NCBI RefSeq assembly: GCF_905175375.1
Contig: NZ_CAJIMS010000001.1
Coordinates: 1,116,001 to 1,180,000 of the forward strand
DNA: 64,000 nucleotides
Direction of reading: 5' to 3'
Origin: Chryseobacterium aquaeductus
GTDB lineage: Bacteria > Bacteroidota > Bacteroidia > Flavobacteriales > Weeksellaceae
This document shows, piece by piece, positions 1-9,742 of the stretch (position 1 is its first letter; each line of letters opens with the position of its first letter). The translations under genes and the position numbers were made by a program. Under the pieces are notes generated by a model, which worked only from the letters and a program-made list of their open reading frames with translations, had not been told where the DNA came from and did no database searches.

Positions 1-609
1 AATAAGGATAGAAATACCATTTCCAATACCTTTATCGGTTATTTTTTCACCTAGCCACATTGCAAATACAGAACCACCTACCAAGATTACAATACTTGGT
101 AACCAGAACATAATAGAATTTGGGTCTACAAGATATGCAGACTGGAACTGAGCGTACGGTAAGAATAATTGAGTAATAGAAGTTAAGTAAGAAGGCGCCT
201 GTACAAGACAAACCCCAATTGTTAACCATCTAGTAATTTGATTCAATGTATTTCTACCAGATTCTCCATCCTTTTGAAGTTTCTGTAGATAAGGAATTGC
301 CATCCCCATCAACTGAACGATAATAGAAGCCGAAATATAAGGCATGATACCCAACGCCATCACGGAAGCATGGCTGAACGCCCCTCCCGTAAACGACGAA
401 AGCAAGCCAAGGAGACCTGCTCCTTGCTTGTTACCGCCTTGATCTTTATAATGCTCTAAGAGATCTCCTACTTCTGCAAGGTTAATTGCAGGTAAAGAGA
501 TGAAAGATGCGAATCTATACACAAGGATAATACCTAAAGTAAAGAGAATTTTATCTCTTAATTCTTTAAGGCTCCAAATATTCTTAAGGGTTTGTATAAA
601 TTCTTTCAT
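1..609 (-). CDS. secY: Preprotein translocase subunit SecY (partial)
   Basis: SecY is the channel subunit of the SecYEG translocon in the inner membrane. The gene starts at ATG 609 and runs off the left edge, leaving 203 N-terminal codons. The translation opens MKEFIQTLKNIWSLKELR, followed by the first hydrophobic helix (ILFTLGIILVYRFASFISLP) and a region containing GGAFSHASVMALGIMPYISASI, a typical SecY plug and second-helix segment. It follows rplO by 8 nt as the distal gene of the spc operon, its usual place. Truncation is due only to the window edge. Confidence 0.95.
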   Translation of the reverse strand, partial: MKEFIQTLKNIWSLKELRDKILFTLGIILVYRFASFISLPAINLAEVGDLLEHYKDQGGNKQGAGLLGLLSSFTGGAFSHASVMALGIMPYISASIIVQLMGMAIPYLQKLQKDGESGRNTLNQITRWLTIGVCLVQAPSYLTSITQLFLPYAQFQSAYLVDPNSIMFWLPSIVILVGGSVFAMWLGEKITDKGIGNGISILI

Positions 610-617
610 TAGTAATA

Positions 618-1067
618 TTATAAGGTAATTGCTTTTCCACCCGCTTTAGAAATAAGTTCTTCAGCAGATTTAGTGAATTTGTCTGCAGAGATCGAAACCG
701 AAGATTTCAATTCTCCTCTACCCATAATTTTCACTATTTCTTTCTTATTAGCCAACCCGTTTTCCACCAAAACTTCTTTAGTAATATCTCCTGTTAAAGA
801 TTTAGTATCAATTAAGTTTTGAATATCATCCAAGTTTATAGCTCTATATTCTTTTCTGTTTACATTTTTGAAACCGAACTTAGGTAATCTTCTTTGCAAA
901 GGCATTTGACCCCCTTCGAAACCTATTTTCTGAGAATAACCAGCTCTTGCCTGCTGACCATTGTGACCTTTCCCAGCTGTACCACCTTTTCCACTACCTT
1001 GTCCTCTACCAATTCTTTTTGAACTAAAAGTAGAACCTGCTGCAGGTCTTATGTTGTTTAAATTCAT
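618..1067 (-). CDS. rplO: Large ribosomal subunit protein L15
   Basis: L15 is a late-assembly protein of the 50S subunit. The 149-residue product begins MNLNNIRPAAGS and has the glycine/arginine-rich N-terminal extension typical of the family (GRGQGSGKGGTAGKGHNGQQAR), followed by the globular domain ending in SKAGGKAITL. Length is normal for bacterial L15. It sits between rpmD and secY, with only 19 nt to rpmD, in the conserved spc order. Confidence 0.97.
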   Translation of the reverse strand: MNLNNIRPAAGSTFSSKRIGRGQGSGKGGTAGKGHNGQQARAGYSQKIGFEGGQMPLQRRLPKFGFKNVNRKEYRAINLDDIQNLIDTKSLTGDITKEVLVENGLANKKEIVKIMGRGELKSSVSISADKFTKSAEELISKAGGKAITL

Positions 1068-1086
1068 TTTAAAATTATTTTAAAAA

Positions 1087-1263
1087 TTATTTTTGAACTT
1101 CAAGTAAGTGACTAACTGCAGCTATCATTCCTAAAATTGAAGGAGTAGCTTCGTGCTCTATAACTTGGTGAAGTCTCTTAAATCCTAATGCTTCAAGCGT
1201 TCTCTTTTGGGTTTTTGTTCTACCAATAGCGCTTCTTACTTGTTTTACTTTAATTGTTGCCAT
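1087..1263 (-). CDS. rpmD: Large ribosomal subunit protein L30
   Basis: This 58-residue gene fills the gap between rpsE and rplO. It starts at ATG 1263 and stops with TAA at 1087-1089. The translation begins MATIKVKQVRSAIGRTKTQK and ends ILGMIAAVSHLLEVQK, which fits L30: a short basic 50S protein with the conserved I..Q..S.IGR...Q. motif and an L..V.H pattern. Length (about 58-60) and position between S5 and L15 are as in most bacteria. Confidence 0.95.
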   Translation of the reverse strand: MATIKVKQVRSAIGRTKTQKRTLEALGFKRLHQVIEHEATPSILGMIAAVSHLLEVQK

Positions 1264-1273
1264 TGTATATTTA

Positions 1274-1795
1274 TTAACCGTTAAACACTTTACTTAGAGA
1301 AACCCCTCTCATTCTTGCAATTTCTTCTGGTCTTCTGATGTCTAACAATGCTTTGAAAGTTGCCTTTACTACATTGTGAGGGTTTGAAGATCCTTTAGAT
1401 TTTGAAAGGATATCGTGAATACCAGCTGATTCTAATACTGCTCTTACCGCACCACCGGCGATAAGACCTGTACCATGAGAAGCAGGTCTCAAGAAGATAT
1501 CTGCACCACCATATCTGGCAGTAGTCTGGTGAGGAATTGTATGGTTCATTACAGGAACTTTTACTAAGTTTTTCTTAGCATCTTCTACTGCTTTAGCAAT
1601 AGCAGAAGCAACTTCCTTAGATTTTCCTAAACCAAAACCGATAGTACCATTCTCGTCTCCTACAACAACAATTGCAGAAAATCCGAAAGCTCTACCCCCT
1701 TTAGTTACTTTTGTTACCCTGTTTACGGATACGAGACGATCTTTTAATTCTAATCCTCCCGGTTTTACTCTTTCTATATTATCTAGTCCTAACAT
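1274..1795 (-). CDS. rpsE: Small ribosomal subunit protein S5
   Basis: S5 is a 30S protein at the mRNA entry site that contributes to decoding fidelity. The 173-residue product contains the double-stranded-RNA-binding-like N-terminal domain ([20 protein letters not shown], about residues 22-41) and the C-terminal S5 domain with [20 protein letters not shown] and the family tail [15 protein letters not shown]. It lies 19 nt after rplR and 10 nt before rpmD in the spc operon. Confidence 0.97.
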   Translation of the reverse strand: MLGLDNIERVKPGGLELKDRLVSVNRVTKVTKGGRAFGFSAIVVVGDENGTIGFGLGKSKEVASAIAKAVEDAKKNLVKVPVMNHTIPHQTTARYGGADIFLRPASHGTGLIAGGAVRAVLESAGIHDILSKSKGSSNPHNVVKATFKALLDIRRPEEIARMRGVSLSKVFNG

Positions 1796-1814
1796 ATTTT
1801 CCGAAATTTAATGA

Positions 1815-2168
1815 TTAGAATTTAAGTCCTCCTTCTCTCGCACCGTCAGCTAGAGCCTTAACTCTACCGTGATATACGAAACCGTTTCTATCAAATACAA
1901 TAGCTTCAATTCCAGCAGCAATAGCTTTGGCAGCGATAGCTTTACCTACAGCAGCAGAAATTTCACTTTTAGTACCATTAGCATCCACACCTTTTTCTCT
2001 CGAAGAAGCTGAAGCTAACGTTTTACCATCTTTATCGTCTATTAACTGAGCGTAAATTTCCTTATTACTCTTGTATACAGATAATCTTGGCAATTCAGAA
2101 GATCCAGAGATTTTCCCTCTTACTCTTCTTTTTATTCTTATTCTTTTTTCTAATTTACTTAGTGCCAT
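1815..2168 (-). CDS. rplR: Large ribosomal subunit protein L18
   Basis: L18 binds 5S rRNA in the central protuberance of the 50S subunit. The 117-residue product starts [20 protein letters not shown] and has the family signature [20 protein letters not shown], then the C-terminal [27 protein letters not shown]. Length is normal. It lies between rplF (14 nt) and rpsE (19 nt). Confidence 0.97.
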   Translation of the reverse strand: MALSKLEKRIRIKRRVRGKISGSSELPRLSVYKSNKEIYAQLIDDKDGKTLASASSREKGVDANGTKSEISAAVGKAIAAKAIAAGIEAIVFDRNGFVYHGRVKALADGAREGGLKF

Positions 2169-2182
2169 TTTCTTAAAATTTA

Positions 2183-2728
2183 TTAAGCAGATTTACCAGC
2201 TTTACGTCTAACATTTTCTCCTACGAATCTTACACCTTTTCCTTTGTATGGCTCAGGCTTTCTGAATGAACGGATTTTCGCCGCTACCATTCCTAGAAGT
2301 TGCTTATCAAACGACGTTAAAGTAATAATTGGGTTTTTACCTTTTTCAGTCAATGTATCGATTACTACTTCTTTTGGAAGTTCTAATACGATACCGTGAG
2401 AGAAACCTAAAGCTAACTCAAGTTTTTGACCTGAGTGAGAAGCTCTGTATCCTACTCCCACTAGTTCCAACTTTTTAGTGAAACCTTCAGTGGCTCCAAT
2501 AATCATGTTGTTTACCAACGCTCGGTATAAACCGTGTAGCGCTCTGTGTTGTTTAGAATCAGACGGTCTGCTGAATGTAAGCACTCCATCTTCTTGTTCT
2601 AAAGTAATTCCTTCTGTAAGTTCCTGAACTAATTCTCCTTTTGGACCTTTTACAGTTACTACACCTTCTTTCTCAGTGACAGTAACACCAGCTGGAATTG
2701 TTATAATTGCTTTACCAATTCTTGACAT
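2183..2728 (-). CDS. rplF: Large ribosomal subunit protein L6
   Basis: L6 is a 50S protein near the sarcin-ricin loop and factor-binding site. The reading frame could open upstream at 2761, but the family N-terminus [15 protein letters not shown] places the start at ATG 2728, giving 181 residues and leaving rpsH outside the gene. The C-terminal L6 signature is visible ([22 protein letters not shown]). Spacing to rpsH is 17 nt. Confidence 0.96.
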   Translation of the reverse strand: MSRIGKAIITIPAGVTVTEKEGVVTVKGPKGELVQELTEGITLEQEDGVLTFSRPSDSKQHRALHGLYRALVNNMIIGATEGFTKKLELVGVGYRASHSGQKLELALGFSHGIVLELPKEVVIDTLTEKGKNPIITLTSFDKQLLGMVAAKIRSFRKPEPYKGKGVRFVGENVRRKAGKSA

Positions 2729-2745
2729 TTTCCTTTGATTAAAAA

Positions 2746-3144
2746 TTAATAAACATAGCAAATTACTTCACCACCTACTTTTTCTTCTCTAGCTTTCTTA
2801 TCCGTCATTACTCCTCTTGAAGTTGAGATAATAGCTACACCCAAACCGTTCAATACTCTTGGAAGTTCTGTAGAACCTTTGTATTGTCTTAGACCTGGTC
2901 TTGAAGCTCTCTGGATAGATTTGATTGCAGGCTTGTTTGTTTGCTTGTCATACTTAAGAGCGATTTTGATTGTCCCTTGAACAGCGCTATCTTCAAACTT
3001 GTAGTTTAAGATATACCCTTGGTCAAATAAGATTTTCGTAAGCTCTTTTTTGATTTTCGATGCAGGAATCTCCACCACTTTGTGGCCTGCGCTTTGTGCG
3101 TTCCTTACTCTAGTTAGGAAATCTGAAATTGGATCTGTTACCAT
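2746..3144 (-). CDS. rpsH: Small ribosomal subunit protein S8
   Basis: S8 binds the central domain of 16S rRNA; in Escherichia coli it also represses the spc operon. The 132-residue product starts MVTDPISDFLTRVRNAQSAG and ends with the signature GLGVAIISTSRGVMTDKKARE...GGEVICYVY. An unusually long spacer (144 nt) with a strong hairpin separates it from rpsN, which is otherwise uncommon in this tightly packed operon. Confidence 0.97.
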   Translation of the reverse strand: MVTDPISDFLTRVRNAQSAGHKVVEIPASKIKKELTKILFDQGYILNYKFEDSAVQGTIKIALKYDKQTNKPAIKSIQRASRPGLRQYKGSTELPRVLNGLGVAIISTSRGVMTDKKAREEKVGGEVICYVY

Positions 3145-3201
3145 TTTTCTATTTTAAATTATTGGTTAAAGACAACCAGTATTGAAAGGACTTGAAGATT
3201 A

Positions 3202-3237
3202 AAATATCAGACTTCAGAAAACTTCGGTCTGATATTT
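3202..3237 (-). other. Perfect 11-bp stem-loop between rpsN and rpsH
   Basis: AAATATCAGAC (3202-3212) and its exact reverse complement GTCTGATATTT (3227-3237) flank a 14-nt loop. As RNA of the operon it would fold just before the S8 gene. Only a short U run follows the stem on the minus strand, so it looks less like a full terminator than an attenuator, processing site or protein-binding site. Its function is inference. Confidence 0.7.
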
Positions 3238-3288
3238 ATTGCTTTAGTATCCAGACAACTTAATTGTCTCGATTTTAATTAGTAATTA

Positions 3289-3558
3289 TTACCAACTGGC
3301 TTTTTTCACTCCCGGGATAAGACCGTTGTTGGCCATTTCTCTGAAAGTTACTCTTGAAAGACCGAAAGTTCTCATGTAACCTCTTGGTCTACCTGTTAAT
3401 TTACATCTGTTGTGTAATCTTACAGGAGAAGCATTTTTTGGTAATTTTTGAAGTCCTTCGTAATCACCAGCTTCTTTCAACGCTTTTCTTTTCTCAGCGT
3501 ATTTAGCTACAGTAGCTTCTCTTTTGCGCTCACGCGCTTTCATTGATTCTTTAGCCAT
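3289..3558 (-). CDS. rpsN: Small ribosomal subunit protein S14, zinc-independent form
   Basis: S14 is a 30S head protein. The 89-residue product ([20 protein letters not shown]) has the C-terminal signature [20 protein letters not shown] and SRVTFREMA. It has a single cysteine and no CxxC pairs, so it is the long zinc-free paralogue rather than the short four-cysteine form. It lies 3 nt after rplE. Confidence 0.96.
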   Translation of the reverse strand: MAKESMKARERKREATVAKYAEKRKALKEAGDYEGLQKLPKNASPVRLHNRCKLTGRPRGYMRTFGLSRVTFREMANNGLIPGVKKASW

Positions 3559-3561
3559 TTC

Positions 3562-4113
3562 TTAGTTCTTTTTGAAAGGTAAACCGAAGTGAGTTAATAA
3601 TGCTTTAGCTTCTTTATCTGTTTTCGCAGTTGTAACGAAAGTAATATCCATCCCCTGGATTTTCTTTACTTTGTCGATTACGATTTCAGGGAAGATAATT
3701 TGCTCAGTAATACCTAAGTTATAGTTACCTCTACCATCGAAACCATCAGCTTTGATACCAGAAAAATCTCTAATACGTGGTAAAGCAGAAGAAGTCAATC
3801 TGTCTAAGAATTCGTACATTTTCTGAGCTCTAAGAGTTACCTTAGCACCTACAGGCATACCTTTTCTTAATTTGAAAGCAGCTTCATCCTTTTTTGAAAT
3901 AGTACCTACGGCTTTTTGGCCGGTAATATTTGTAAGTTCTTCAACAGCATAATCGATGATTTTTTTATCAGCAGTAGCGTCTCCTAAACCTTGAGATAAA
4001 ATAATTTTCTCTAGTCTTGGTACCTGCATTACTGATTTATAACCGAATTCTTCCATCATTGCTGGAACAATTGTCTCGTGGTATGCTTTTTTGGGTCTTG
4101 CTATATATTCCAT
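3562..4113 (-). CDS. rplE: Large ribosomal subunit protein L5
   Basis: L5 binds 5S rRNA and contacts the P-site tRNA. The 183-residue product ([20 protein letters not shown]) shows family segments [28 protein letters not shown], the [16 protein letters not shown] block and the C-terminal [18 protein letters not shown]. It is in the conserved rplX-rplE-rpsN order. Confidence 0.97.
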   Translation of the reverse strand: MEYIARPKKAYHETIVPAMMEEFGYKSVMQVPRLEKIILSQGLGDATADKKIIDYAVEELTNITGQKAVGTISKKDEAAFKLRKGMPVGAKVTLRAQKMYEFLDRLTSSALPRIRDFSGIKADGFDGRGNYNLGITEQIIFPEIVIDKVKKIQGMDITFVTTAKTDKEAKALLTHFGLPFKKN

Positions 4114-4126
4114 GTGTTATTTAAAA

Positions 4127-4453
4127 TTATAAAGTTTCACCCGTTTTTTTGTCGATTCTTACTTTCTTATCTCCATCGATTTTGTAACCGATTTTGATAG
4201 CTTTTCCGTCTTTATTAACTAAAGCTATATTTGAGATATGTATAGAAGCTTCCTTTTCAGTTATTCCTCCTTGAGGATTAGAAGCTGAAGGCTTAACGTG
4301 TTTTTTAACGATGTTAAGTCCTGCAACGATAACTCTAGGGTCTTTTCCTTCTTTTTTGATCACTTCAATAACTTCACCCGTCTTCCCTTTAAGTTCTTTC
4401 TTACCGGTCATTACGATTACGTTATCTCCTCTTTTTATTTTTAACTTTGACAT
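4127..4453 (-). CDS. rplX: Large ribosomal subunit protein L24
   Basis: L24 initiates 50S assembly. The 108-residue product (MSKLKIKRGDNVIVMTGKKE) begins with the KOW motif region (KIKRGDNVIVMTGKKELKGK, residues 5-24) and has VAGLNIVKKHVKPSASNPQGG, an L24 hallmark. Length is normal. It lies between rplN (20 nt) and rplE (13 nt). Confidence 0.97.
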   Translation of the reverse strand: MSKLKIKRGDNVIVMTGKKELKGKTGEVIEVIKKEGKDPRVIVAGLNIVKKHVKPSASNPQGGITEKEASIHISNIALVNKDGKAIKIGYKIDGDKKVRIDKKTGETL

Positions 4454-4473
4454 TTTTTTAAAAATTTTAAATA

Positions 4474-4842
4474 TTAAAGTACTTCAGGAGCTAATGAAAT
4501 GATTTTCATATATTCTTTGTCTCTCAACTCACGAGCAACGGGTCCGAAAACACGTGTTCCTCTCATTTCTCCTCCAGCGTTTAGCAATACACAAGCGTTG
4601 TCTTCAAATTTGATGTAAGATCCATCTTTTCTTCTAACAGCTTTTTTAGTTCTCACTACTACCGCTTTTGATACTTGACCTTTCTTAGCGTTTCCTGATG
4701 GTGTAGAATCTTTAATAGTAACTACGATTTTATCACCAACTGAAGCATATCTTCTTCTGGTACCTCCCAGAACTCTGATCACTAGTACTTCTTTAGCACC
4801 TGTGTTATCAGCAACTTTTAATCTTGATTCTGTTTGTAACAT
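4474..4842 (-). CDS. rplN: Large ribosomal subunit protein L14
   Basis: L14 lies at the subunit interface of the 50S particle. The 122-residue product starts [20 protein letters not shown] and ends [19 protein letters not shown], with [20 protein letters not shown] in the middle, all family signatures. Its start codon overlaps the rpsQ stop codon by one base (TAATG), consistent with translational coupling. Confidence 0.97.
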   Translation of the reverse strand: MLQTESRLKVADNTGAKEVLVIRVLGGTRRRYASVGDKIVVTIKDSTPSGNAKKGQVSKAVVVRTKKAVRRKDGSYIKFEDNACVLLNAGGEMRGTRVFGPVARELRDKEYMKIISLAPEVL

Positions 4843-5096
4843 TACTTAGCTTTTTCAATGATTCTTACTAATCTCCATCTTTTACTCTTGCTCGTAGGTC
4901 TAGTTTCTTGAATAAGAACTGTATCTCCTTCTGTGCATTCGTTGTTCTCGTCGTGTGCAGTATATTTTTTCGTTTTCAAAACGAATTTACCGTACATCGG
5001 GTGTTTCACTCTAGTCGTCTCACTTACAACAATGGTCTTTTCCATTTTATTGCTGGAAACTATTCCGATTCTTTCTTTTCTTAAGTTTCTTTCCAT
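4842..5096 (-). CDS. rpsQ: Small ribosomal subunit protein S17
   Basis: S17 is a primary 16S rRNA-binding protein with an OB fold. The 84-residue product ([20 protein letters not shown]) contains [20 protein letters not shown] and a [20 protein letters not shown] block that matches the family. It overlaps rplN by one base and follows rpmC by 14 nt. Confidence 0.97.
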   Translation of the reverse strand: MERNLRKERIGIVSSNKMEKTIVVSETTRVKHPMYGKFVLKTKKYTAHDENNECTEGDTVLIQETRPTSKSKRWRLVRIIEKAK

Positions 5097-5110
5097 AATG
5101 TATGAAAATC

Positions 5111-5299
5111 TTATTGTTGTTTTGTGGTTAACTCTGTGTTTAGTCTTGCGATCGTCTTTCTCAAATCTCTGATTTGGATTGGATTTTCAAGTGGACTGAT
5201 TTTGTGAGCCAATTTCATTTTTGTGAATTCAGCTTTAGCCTCAGCCAATTTTGCTTGAATATCTTCAGCGCTTAGATTTTTAATTTCAGCTTTTTTCAT
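5111..5299 (-). CDS. rpmC: Large ribosomal subunit protein L29
   Basis: L29 is a small helical 50S protein near the polypeptide exit. The 62-residue product is an antiparallel helical pair: [20 protein letters not shown] at the start and [19 protein letters not shown] at the end, which is the L29 signature. It lies between rplP (12 nt) and rpsQ (14 nt). Confidence 0.96.
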   Translation of the reverse strand: MKKAEIKNLSAEDIQAKLAEAKAEFTKMKLAHKISPLENPIQIRDLRKTIARLNTELTTKQQ

Positions 5300-5311
5300 T
5301 GTATTCAGAGA

Positions 5312-5737
5312 TTAAAGAGGTTTAATAAAATCGTTAGCAACTATAAATTTAGTAACTATTGGTAATTTTTGTGCTGCAAGTCTTAGAGCTTCCTTCGCAA
5401 TTTCGTAAGGAACTCCTCCTACTTCAAACATTATTTTACCTGGTTTTACTACAGCTACCCAATATTCTACAGCACCTTTACCTTTACCCATCCTTACTTC
5501 GGCTGGTTTCTTGGTAATAGGCTTATCCGGGAATATTTTGATCCATAGTTGACCCTCTCTTTTCATATATCTTGTCGCAGCGATACGAGCAGCTTCGATT
5601 TGCCTTGCAGTGATCCAAGCACCTTCTGTAGCTTTGATTCCGAATGTTCCATAAGCAAGTAGGCTCCCTCTTTGGGCATTCCCCTTCATCTTCATCTTAT
5701 GAACTCTACGGAATTTGGTTCTTTTTGGTTGTAACAT
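5312..5737 (-). CDS. rplP: Large ribosomal subunit protein L16
   Basis: L16 shapes the A-site finger and helps tRNA accommodation. The 141-residue product begins [20 protein letters not shown] and has [40 protein letters not shown] and [16 protein letters not shown] 78-nt spacer with an inverted repeat separates it from rpsC, much longer than the other gaps on this side of the operon. Confidence 0.97.
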   Translation of the reverse strand: MLQPKRTKFRRVHKMKMKGNAQRGSLLAYGTFGIKATEGAWITARQIEAARIAATRYMKREGQLWIKIFPDKPITKKPAEVRMGKGKGAVEYWVAVVKPGKIMFEVGGVPYEIAKEALRLAAQKLPIVTKFIVANDFIKPL

Positions 5738-5745
5738 AATTTCTT

Positions 5746-5813
5746 AAATTTTAGATTTTAGAATTTAGATTTTAAAAAAGTAACGGTCATTTAAAAACTA
5801 TCCTCTAAAATTT
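5746..5813 (-). promoter_or_regulatory. Structured spacer upstream of rplP (candidate leader element)
   Basis: The 78-nt gap between rpsC and rplP contains 10-nt complementary arms AAATTTTAGA (5746-5755) and TCTAAAATTT (5804-5813) and a near-tandem ttagatttta motif. On the minus strand the arms enclose a 48-nt loop that ends just before the L16 start. The arms are seen directly; a role as a ribosomal-protein leader is inference. Confidence 0.4.
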
Positions 5814-5815
5814 TA

Positions 5816-6559
5816 TTAATTATTTTTTTTATCTCTTGAAGGTCTTCTGTTATCTCTGTCTCCGCCTCCTCTGTTTCCGCCACCTGAAGGACCACTCTTC
5901 TTCTGTTGTCCTACTAATGGAGATAGATCTCTTCTACCGTAAACTTCACCTTTCATGATCCAAACTTTAACTCCTAACTTACCGTACTGAGTTAATGCTT
6001 CACCGATATGATAATCGATATCTGCTCTGAAAGTTGATAATGGAATTCTTCCGTCTTTGAAAGACTCAGATCTTGCCATTTCAGCACCGTTTAATCTACC
6101 AGAGATTTGAACTTTGATACCTTCAGCACCCATTCTCATTGTAGAAGCGATAGCCATCTTCACAGCTCTTCTGTAAGAGATTCTGTTTTCGATTTGCTTA
6201 GCGATACTGTCTGCAACTAATACTGCATCAAGCTCAGGTCTTTTGATTTCGAAAATATTGATTTGAATATCCTTTTTTGTAAGTTTCTTCAATTCTTCTT
6301 TTAACTTGTCAACTTCCTGACCTCCTTTACCGATGATCAATCCCGGTCTAGCAGTAGTGATTGTTACTGTTACTAATTTAAGTGTTCTTTCAATATAAAT
6401 TTTTGAAATTCCACCTTTAGATAATCTTGCTTCAAGGTATCTTCTGATTTTGTAGTCTTCAGCGATTCTGTCTCCATAATCGTTTCCACCAAACCAGTTA
6501 GAATCCCATCCTCTGATGATACCTAATCTGTTACCAATTGGATTTGTCTTCTGTCCCAT
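5816..6559 (-). CDS. rpsC: Small ribosomal subunit protein S3
   Basis: S3 lies at the mRNA entry channel of the 30S subunit. The 247-residue product ([20 protein letters not shown]) has the KH domain with [20 protein letters not shown] and the C-terminal domain ([40 protein letters not shown]). It ends with a low-complexity Gly/Arg/Asp/Asn tail (about residues 218-247), longer than the E. coli tail and likely disordered. Confidence 0.97.
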   Translation of the reverse strand: MGQKTNPIGNRLGIIRGWDSNWFGGNDYGDRIAEDYKIRRYLEARLSKGGISKIYIERTLKLVTVTITTARPGLIIGKGGQEVDKLKEELKKLTKKDIQINIFEIKRPELDAVLVADSIAKQIENRISYRRAVKMAIASTMRMGAEGIKVQISGRLNGAEMARSESFKDGRIPLSTFRADIDYHIGEALTQYGKLGVKVWIMKGEVYGRRDLSPLVGQQKKSGPSGGGNRGGGDRDNRRPSRDKKNN

Positions 6560-6567
6560 ACCTTGAA

Positions 6568-6966
6568 TTAATTTTCTTTTGTACCTAAGATTAGTGTAAT
6601 GTGGTTTGATCTCTTTCTGATTCTATACCCTCTACCTTGTGGAGCTGGTCTTAGTCTCTTCAATTGTCTTGCACTGTCTACAAAAATTTCTTTAACGATA
6701 AGGTTAGCTTCTTCAATATCAGCACCATCATTCTTTGTTTGCCAGTTGGCCATCGCAGAAAGTAATACTTTTTCTAATTTTTCAGAAGCTCCTTTTTTTG
6801 AATATTTTAGGATGCTTAAAGCTTTGTCAACTTCTACCCCTCTGATGATATCAGCAACTAATCTCATCTTTCTAGGAGATGTCGGGCAATCATTGTGTAA
6901 TGCTTTTACTACATCTTGATTTGTTAATTTACGTGCTAATGCACTTTCTCTTTTTCTTGATCCCAT
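6568..6966 (-). CDS. rplV: Large ribosomal subunit protein L22
   Basis: L22 lines the 50S exit tunnel; its beta-hairpin is a macrolide-resistance site. The 132-residue product ([20 protein letters not shown]) has [20 protein letters not shown] and the C-terminal [20 protein letters not shown], both diagnostic. It lies 2 nt from rpsS and 8 nt from rpsC. Confidence 0.97.
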   Translation of the reverse strand: MGSRKRESALARKLTNQDVVKALHNDCPTSPRKMRLVADIIRGVEVDKALSILKYSKKGASEKLEKVLLSAMANWQTKNDGADIEEANLIVKEIFVDSARQLKRLRPAPQGRGYRIRKRSNHITLILGTKEN

Positions 6967-6968
6967 GA

Positions 6969-7247
6969 TTATCTACTTCCTTTGTTTTTATTACCACCAT
7001 GACCTCTGAAAGATCTTGTTGGAGAAAATTCGCCTAGCTTGTGACCAACCATGTTTTCTGTAACATATACAGGGATAAAAGATTTCCCGTTGTGTACTGC
7101 AATAGTTTGTCCTACGAAGTCCGGAGAGATCATCGATGCTCTAGACCAAGTTTTGATTACTGTCTTCTTACTAGACTCTATGTTTGTCTGAACCTTCTTA
7201 TCTAAAGTATGATGAATGAATGGTCCTTTTTTAAGTGATCTTGCCAT
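6969..7247 (-). CDS. rpsS: Small ribosomal subunit protein S19
   Basis: S19 is a 30S head protein that forms a complex with S13. The 92-residue product ([20 protein letters not shown]) has [20 protein letters not shown] and [18 protein letters not shown], which define the family. Spacing is 2 nt on each side, to rplB and rplV. Confidence 0.97.
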   Translation of the reverse strand: MARSLKKGPFIHHTLDKKVQTNIESSKKTVIKTWSRASMISPDFVGQTIAVHNGKSFIPVYVTENMVGHKLGEFSPTRSFRGHGGNKNKGSR

Positions 7248-7249
7248 AA

Positions 7250-8071
7250 TTATTTACGTTTAGATATGATATGACGGTTAGACGCTTTGTTTTTCTTTCT
7301 GGTTTTGTAACCTTTAGCCGGCATTCCGTTTCTAGATCTTGGGTGACCTCCAGATGAACGACCTTCACCACCTCCCATTGGGTGATCTACAGGGTTCATT
7401 ACTACCGGTCTAGTTCTAGGTCTTCTACCTAACCATCTGCTTCTACCAGCCTTACCTGAAACAGTTAACTGATGATCAGAGTTGGAAACAGATCCAATCA
7501 TTGCATAACACTCAGTAAGGATCATTCTAGATTCTCCTGAAGGCAATTTGATGATTGCATATTTTCCGTCTCTTGAAGTTAATTGAGCTGATGAACCAGC
7601 ACTTCTTGCTAAGATTGCACCTTGACCAGGCTTCATTTCGATACAAGAAATTACAGTTCCCAAAGGAATACTTTTTAATTTCATTGCGTTTCCTACATTA
7701 GGCTCTACGCTTTCTCCTGAAATGATTTTTTGGTCAACTTTGATCCCGTTTGGAGCGATGATATATCTCTTCTCTCCGTCTGCGTACTCAACTAAAGCGA
7801 TGAAAGCAGTTCTGTTTGGATCATATTCTACAGTTTTTACCGTTGCTTCAACATCATGTTTGTTTCTTTTGAAGTCGATAATTCTGTATTTCTTTTTGTG
7901 TCCACCTCCGGTGTAACGCATGGTCATTTTACCAGTTTGGTTACGTCCACCTGACTTACTAATACCAACTGTTAGAGACTTCTCTGGTTTGTTGGTAGTA
8001 ATTTCCTCAAAATTGTTTACAATTCTGAATCTCTGTCCTGGGGTGATAGGTTTTAATTTTCTAACAGACAT
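7250..8071 (-). CDS. rplB: Large ribosomal subunit protein L2
   Basis: L2 is needed for subunit association and the peptidyl-transferase centre. The 273-residue product ([20 protein letters not shown]) has the OB and SH3-like domains, and the C-terminal signature [20 protein letters not shown] with the conserved histidine in DHPMGGGEG. Length matches the family. Confidence 0.97.
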   Translation of the reverse strand: MSVRKLKPITPGQRFRIVNNFEEITTNKPEKSLTVGISKSGGRNQTGKMTMRYTGGGHKKKYRIIDFKRNKHDVEATVKTVEYDPNRTAFIALVEYADGEKRYIIAPNGIKVDQKIISGESVEPNVGNAMKLKSIPLGTVISCIEMKPGQGAILARSAGSSAQLTSRDGKYAIIKLPSGESRMILTECYAMIGSVSNSDHQLTVSGKAGRSRWLGRRPRTRPVVMNPVDHPMGGGEGRSSGGHPRSRNGMPAKGYKTRKKNKASNRHIISKRK

Positions 8072-8093
8072 TACTATTATTTATAATTAATAA

Positions 8094-8384
8094 TTAATTT
8101 ACAGCAAAAATGTCAATTACTTCACCTTCTGCAAGGGTAATAATCGCCTTTTTCAATTTGTTTGTCTTTCCTACTTGAAGACCTTTTTTCGTGTATTTCG
8201 AAGAAACTTTAGGAGCATAAATCATGGTTCTAACGTCTGCTACTTTCACACCATAAGCTTGCTCTATTGCATTTTTAATCTGGATTTTATTCGCCTTAGG
8301 TTGTACTAAGAAAGAATAAGCACCTCTTAAATCTGTAAGATAGTTTGCTTTTTCTGAAATAACTGGTTTAATAATTAGTGACAT
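8094..8384 (-). CDS. rplW: Large ribosomal subunit protein L23
   Basis: L23 surrounds the exit tunnel and docks trigger factor and SRP. The 96-residue product (MSLIIKPVISEKANYLTDLR) has VISEKA and QPKANKIQIKNAIEQAYGVK VADVRT, as expected. It lies between rplD (3 nt) and rplB (22 nt). Confidence 0.96.
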   Translation of the reverse strand: MSLIIKPVISEKANYLTDLRGAYSFLVQPKANKIQIKNAIEQAYGVKVADVRTMIYAPKVSSKYTKKGLQVGKTNKLKKAIITLAEGEVIDIFAVN

Positions 8385-8387
8385 GAT

Positions 8388-9017
8388 TTATTTCTTTAAA
8401 TTTTCCTGGAATTTTTCAACTGCACCTTCTAAGAAAACGATCTCACCTGCATTGATTAAGTCATAAGAAGAAATTTCGTTGAATTTCATAACTTTAGTCT
8501 TCGGTAAGTTTCTTGAAGATAAATATACATTCTTATTTGTATCAGGAAGAATGAATAAAGACTTCTTATCATTCAATGCCAATGCATTCAAGATAGTGAT
8601 GAAATCTTTAGTTTTAGGAGCTGAAATGCTCAATCCTTCAACAATTTTGATGCTGTTGTCTCTCATTTTCTGAGAAAGAACAGATTTTTTAGCTAATCTC
8701 TTAAGAGCTTTGTTCAATTTGAATCTGTAATCTCTCGGTTTTGGACCGAAAATTCTACCTCCACCTCTGAAAACTGGAGACTTGATATCACCATATCTTG
8801 CAGAACCTGAACCTTTTTGCTTTTTCAACTTTTTAGTTGAACCAGTGATTTCGCTTCTTTCTTTTGATTTATGAGTACCTTGACGCTGAGCAGCAAGATA
8901 TTGTTTTACTTCTAAGTAAACCGCGTGCTTATTTGGCTCGATTCCGAATACAGATTCGTCTAGAGTTACTTTTTTTCCGGTTTCTTTTCCTGATGTATTT
9001 AATACTACTAGTTCCAT
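8388..9017 (-). CDS. rplD: Large ribosomal subunit protein L4
   Basis: L4 lines the exit tunnel and in E. coli represses the S10 operon. The 209-residue product ([20 protein letters not shown]) contains [13 protein letters not shown] and [20 protein letters not shown] loop sequences, then [20 protein letters not shown], all family features. Its start overlaps the end of rplC by 10 nt. Confidence 0.96.
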   Translation of the reverse strand: MELVVLNTSGKETGKKVTLDESVFGIEPNKHAVYLEVKQYLAAQRQGTHKSKERSEITGSTKKLKKQKGSGSARYGDIKSPVFRGGGRIFGPKPRDYRFKLNKALKRLAKKSVLSQKMRDNSIKIVEGLSISAPKTKDFITILNALALNDKKSLFILPDTNKNVYLSSRNLPKTKVMKFNEISSYDLINAGEIVFLEGAVEKFQENLKK

Positions 9018-9634
9018 TTTCTGATAATTACATAAGAATTTTTAGCTCCCGGAACAGCACCTTTTACTACTAAAAGATTTTGTTCTTGATCCACTTTTAA
9101 TACTTGAAGGTTTTGTACAGTTACCTGCTTACCTCCCATTCTACCTGCCATTCTCATTCCTTTGAATACTCTCGAAGGATCCGATCCCGCACCGATAGAA
9201 CCTGGAGCTCTTAATCTGTTGTGCTGACCGTGAGTAGCTTGCATTACACCTCCAAAACCGTGTCTTTTAACAACACCCTGGAAACCTTTACCTTTTGAAG
9301 TTCCTGTTACGTCAACAAATTCACCTTCAGCAAATAAGTTTACTTTTACTTCATCTCCTACGCTTACAGTATCAACGAATTCTCTGTAGAATTCTACCAA
9401 CTTAGCTTTAGGAGCAGAACCAGCCTTTTTAAAATGGCCAGCTAACGCTTTACCAACGTTCTTTTCACTCTTGTCATCGAAACCTAACTGAACAGATTTG
9501 TATCCGTCCTTTTCAATGGTTCTGACCTGTAAAACCGAGCAAGGACCAGCCTGAATAACGGTACACGGCATATTTTTGCCGTTTTCGTCAAACAGAGAAG
9601 TCATCCCGATTTTTTTTCCAATAATACCTGACAT
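9008..9634 (-). CDS. rplC: Large ribosomal subunit protein L3, first gene of this operon
   Basis: L3 is an early-assembly 50S protein that reaches the peptidyl-transferase centre. The 208-residue product ([20 protein letters not shown]) has [20 protein letters not shown] and [20 protein letters not shown], both diagnostic. The usual upstream neighbour rpsJ is absent and lies about 5.6 kb away, so rplC leads the operon from its own promoter (9743-9773). Confidence 0.97.
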   Translation of the reverse strand: MSGIIGKKIGMTSLFDENGKNMPCTVIQAGPCSVLQVRTIEKDGYKSVQLGFDDKSEKNVGKALAGHFKKAGSAPKAKLVEFYREFVDTVSVGDEVKVNLFAEGEFVDVTGTSKGKGFQGVVKRHGFGGVMQATHGQHNRLRAPGSIGAGSDPSRVFKGMRMAGRMGGKQVTVQNLQVLKVDQEQNLLVVKGAVPGAKNSYVIIRKWN

Positions 9635-9742
9635 TATTTATATAATATGTTATAAAATTTCGTTGTATTCACCTTCATTTTTCGAGTTCTCAAATAATTA
9701 CCAAGTTTGAATTGGGCATATTCCTCCCCTAAAATGAGTGTG

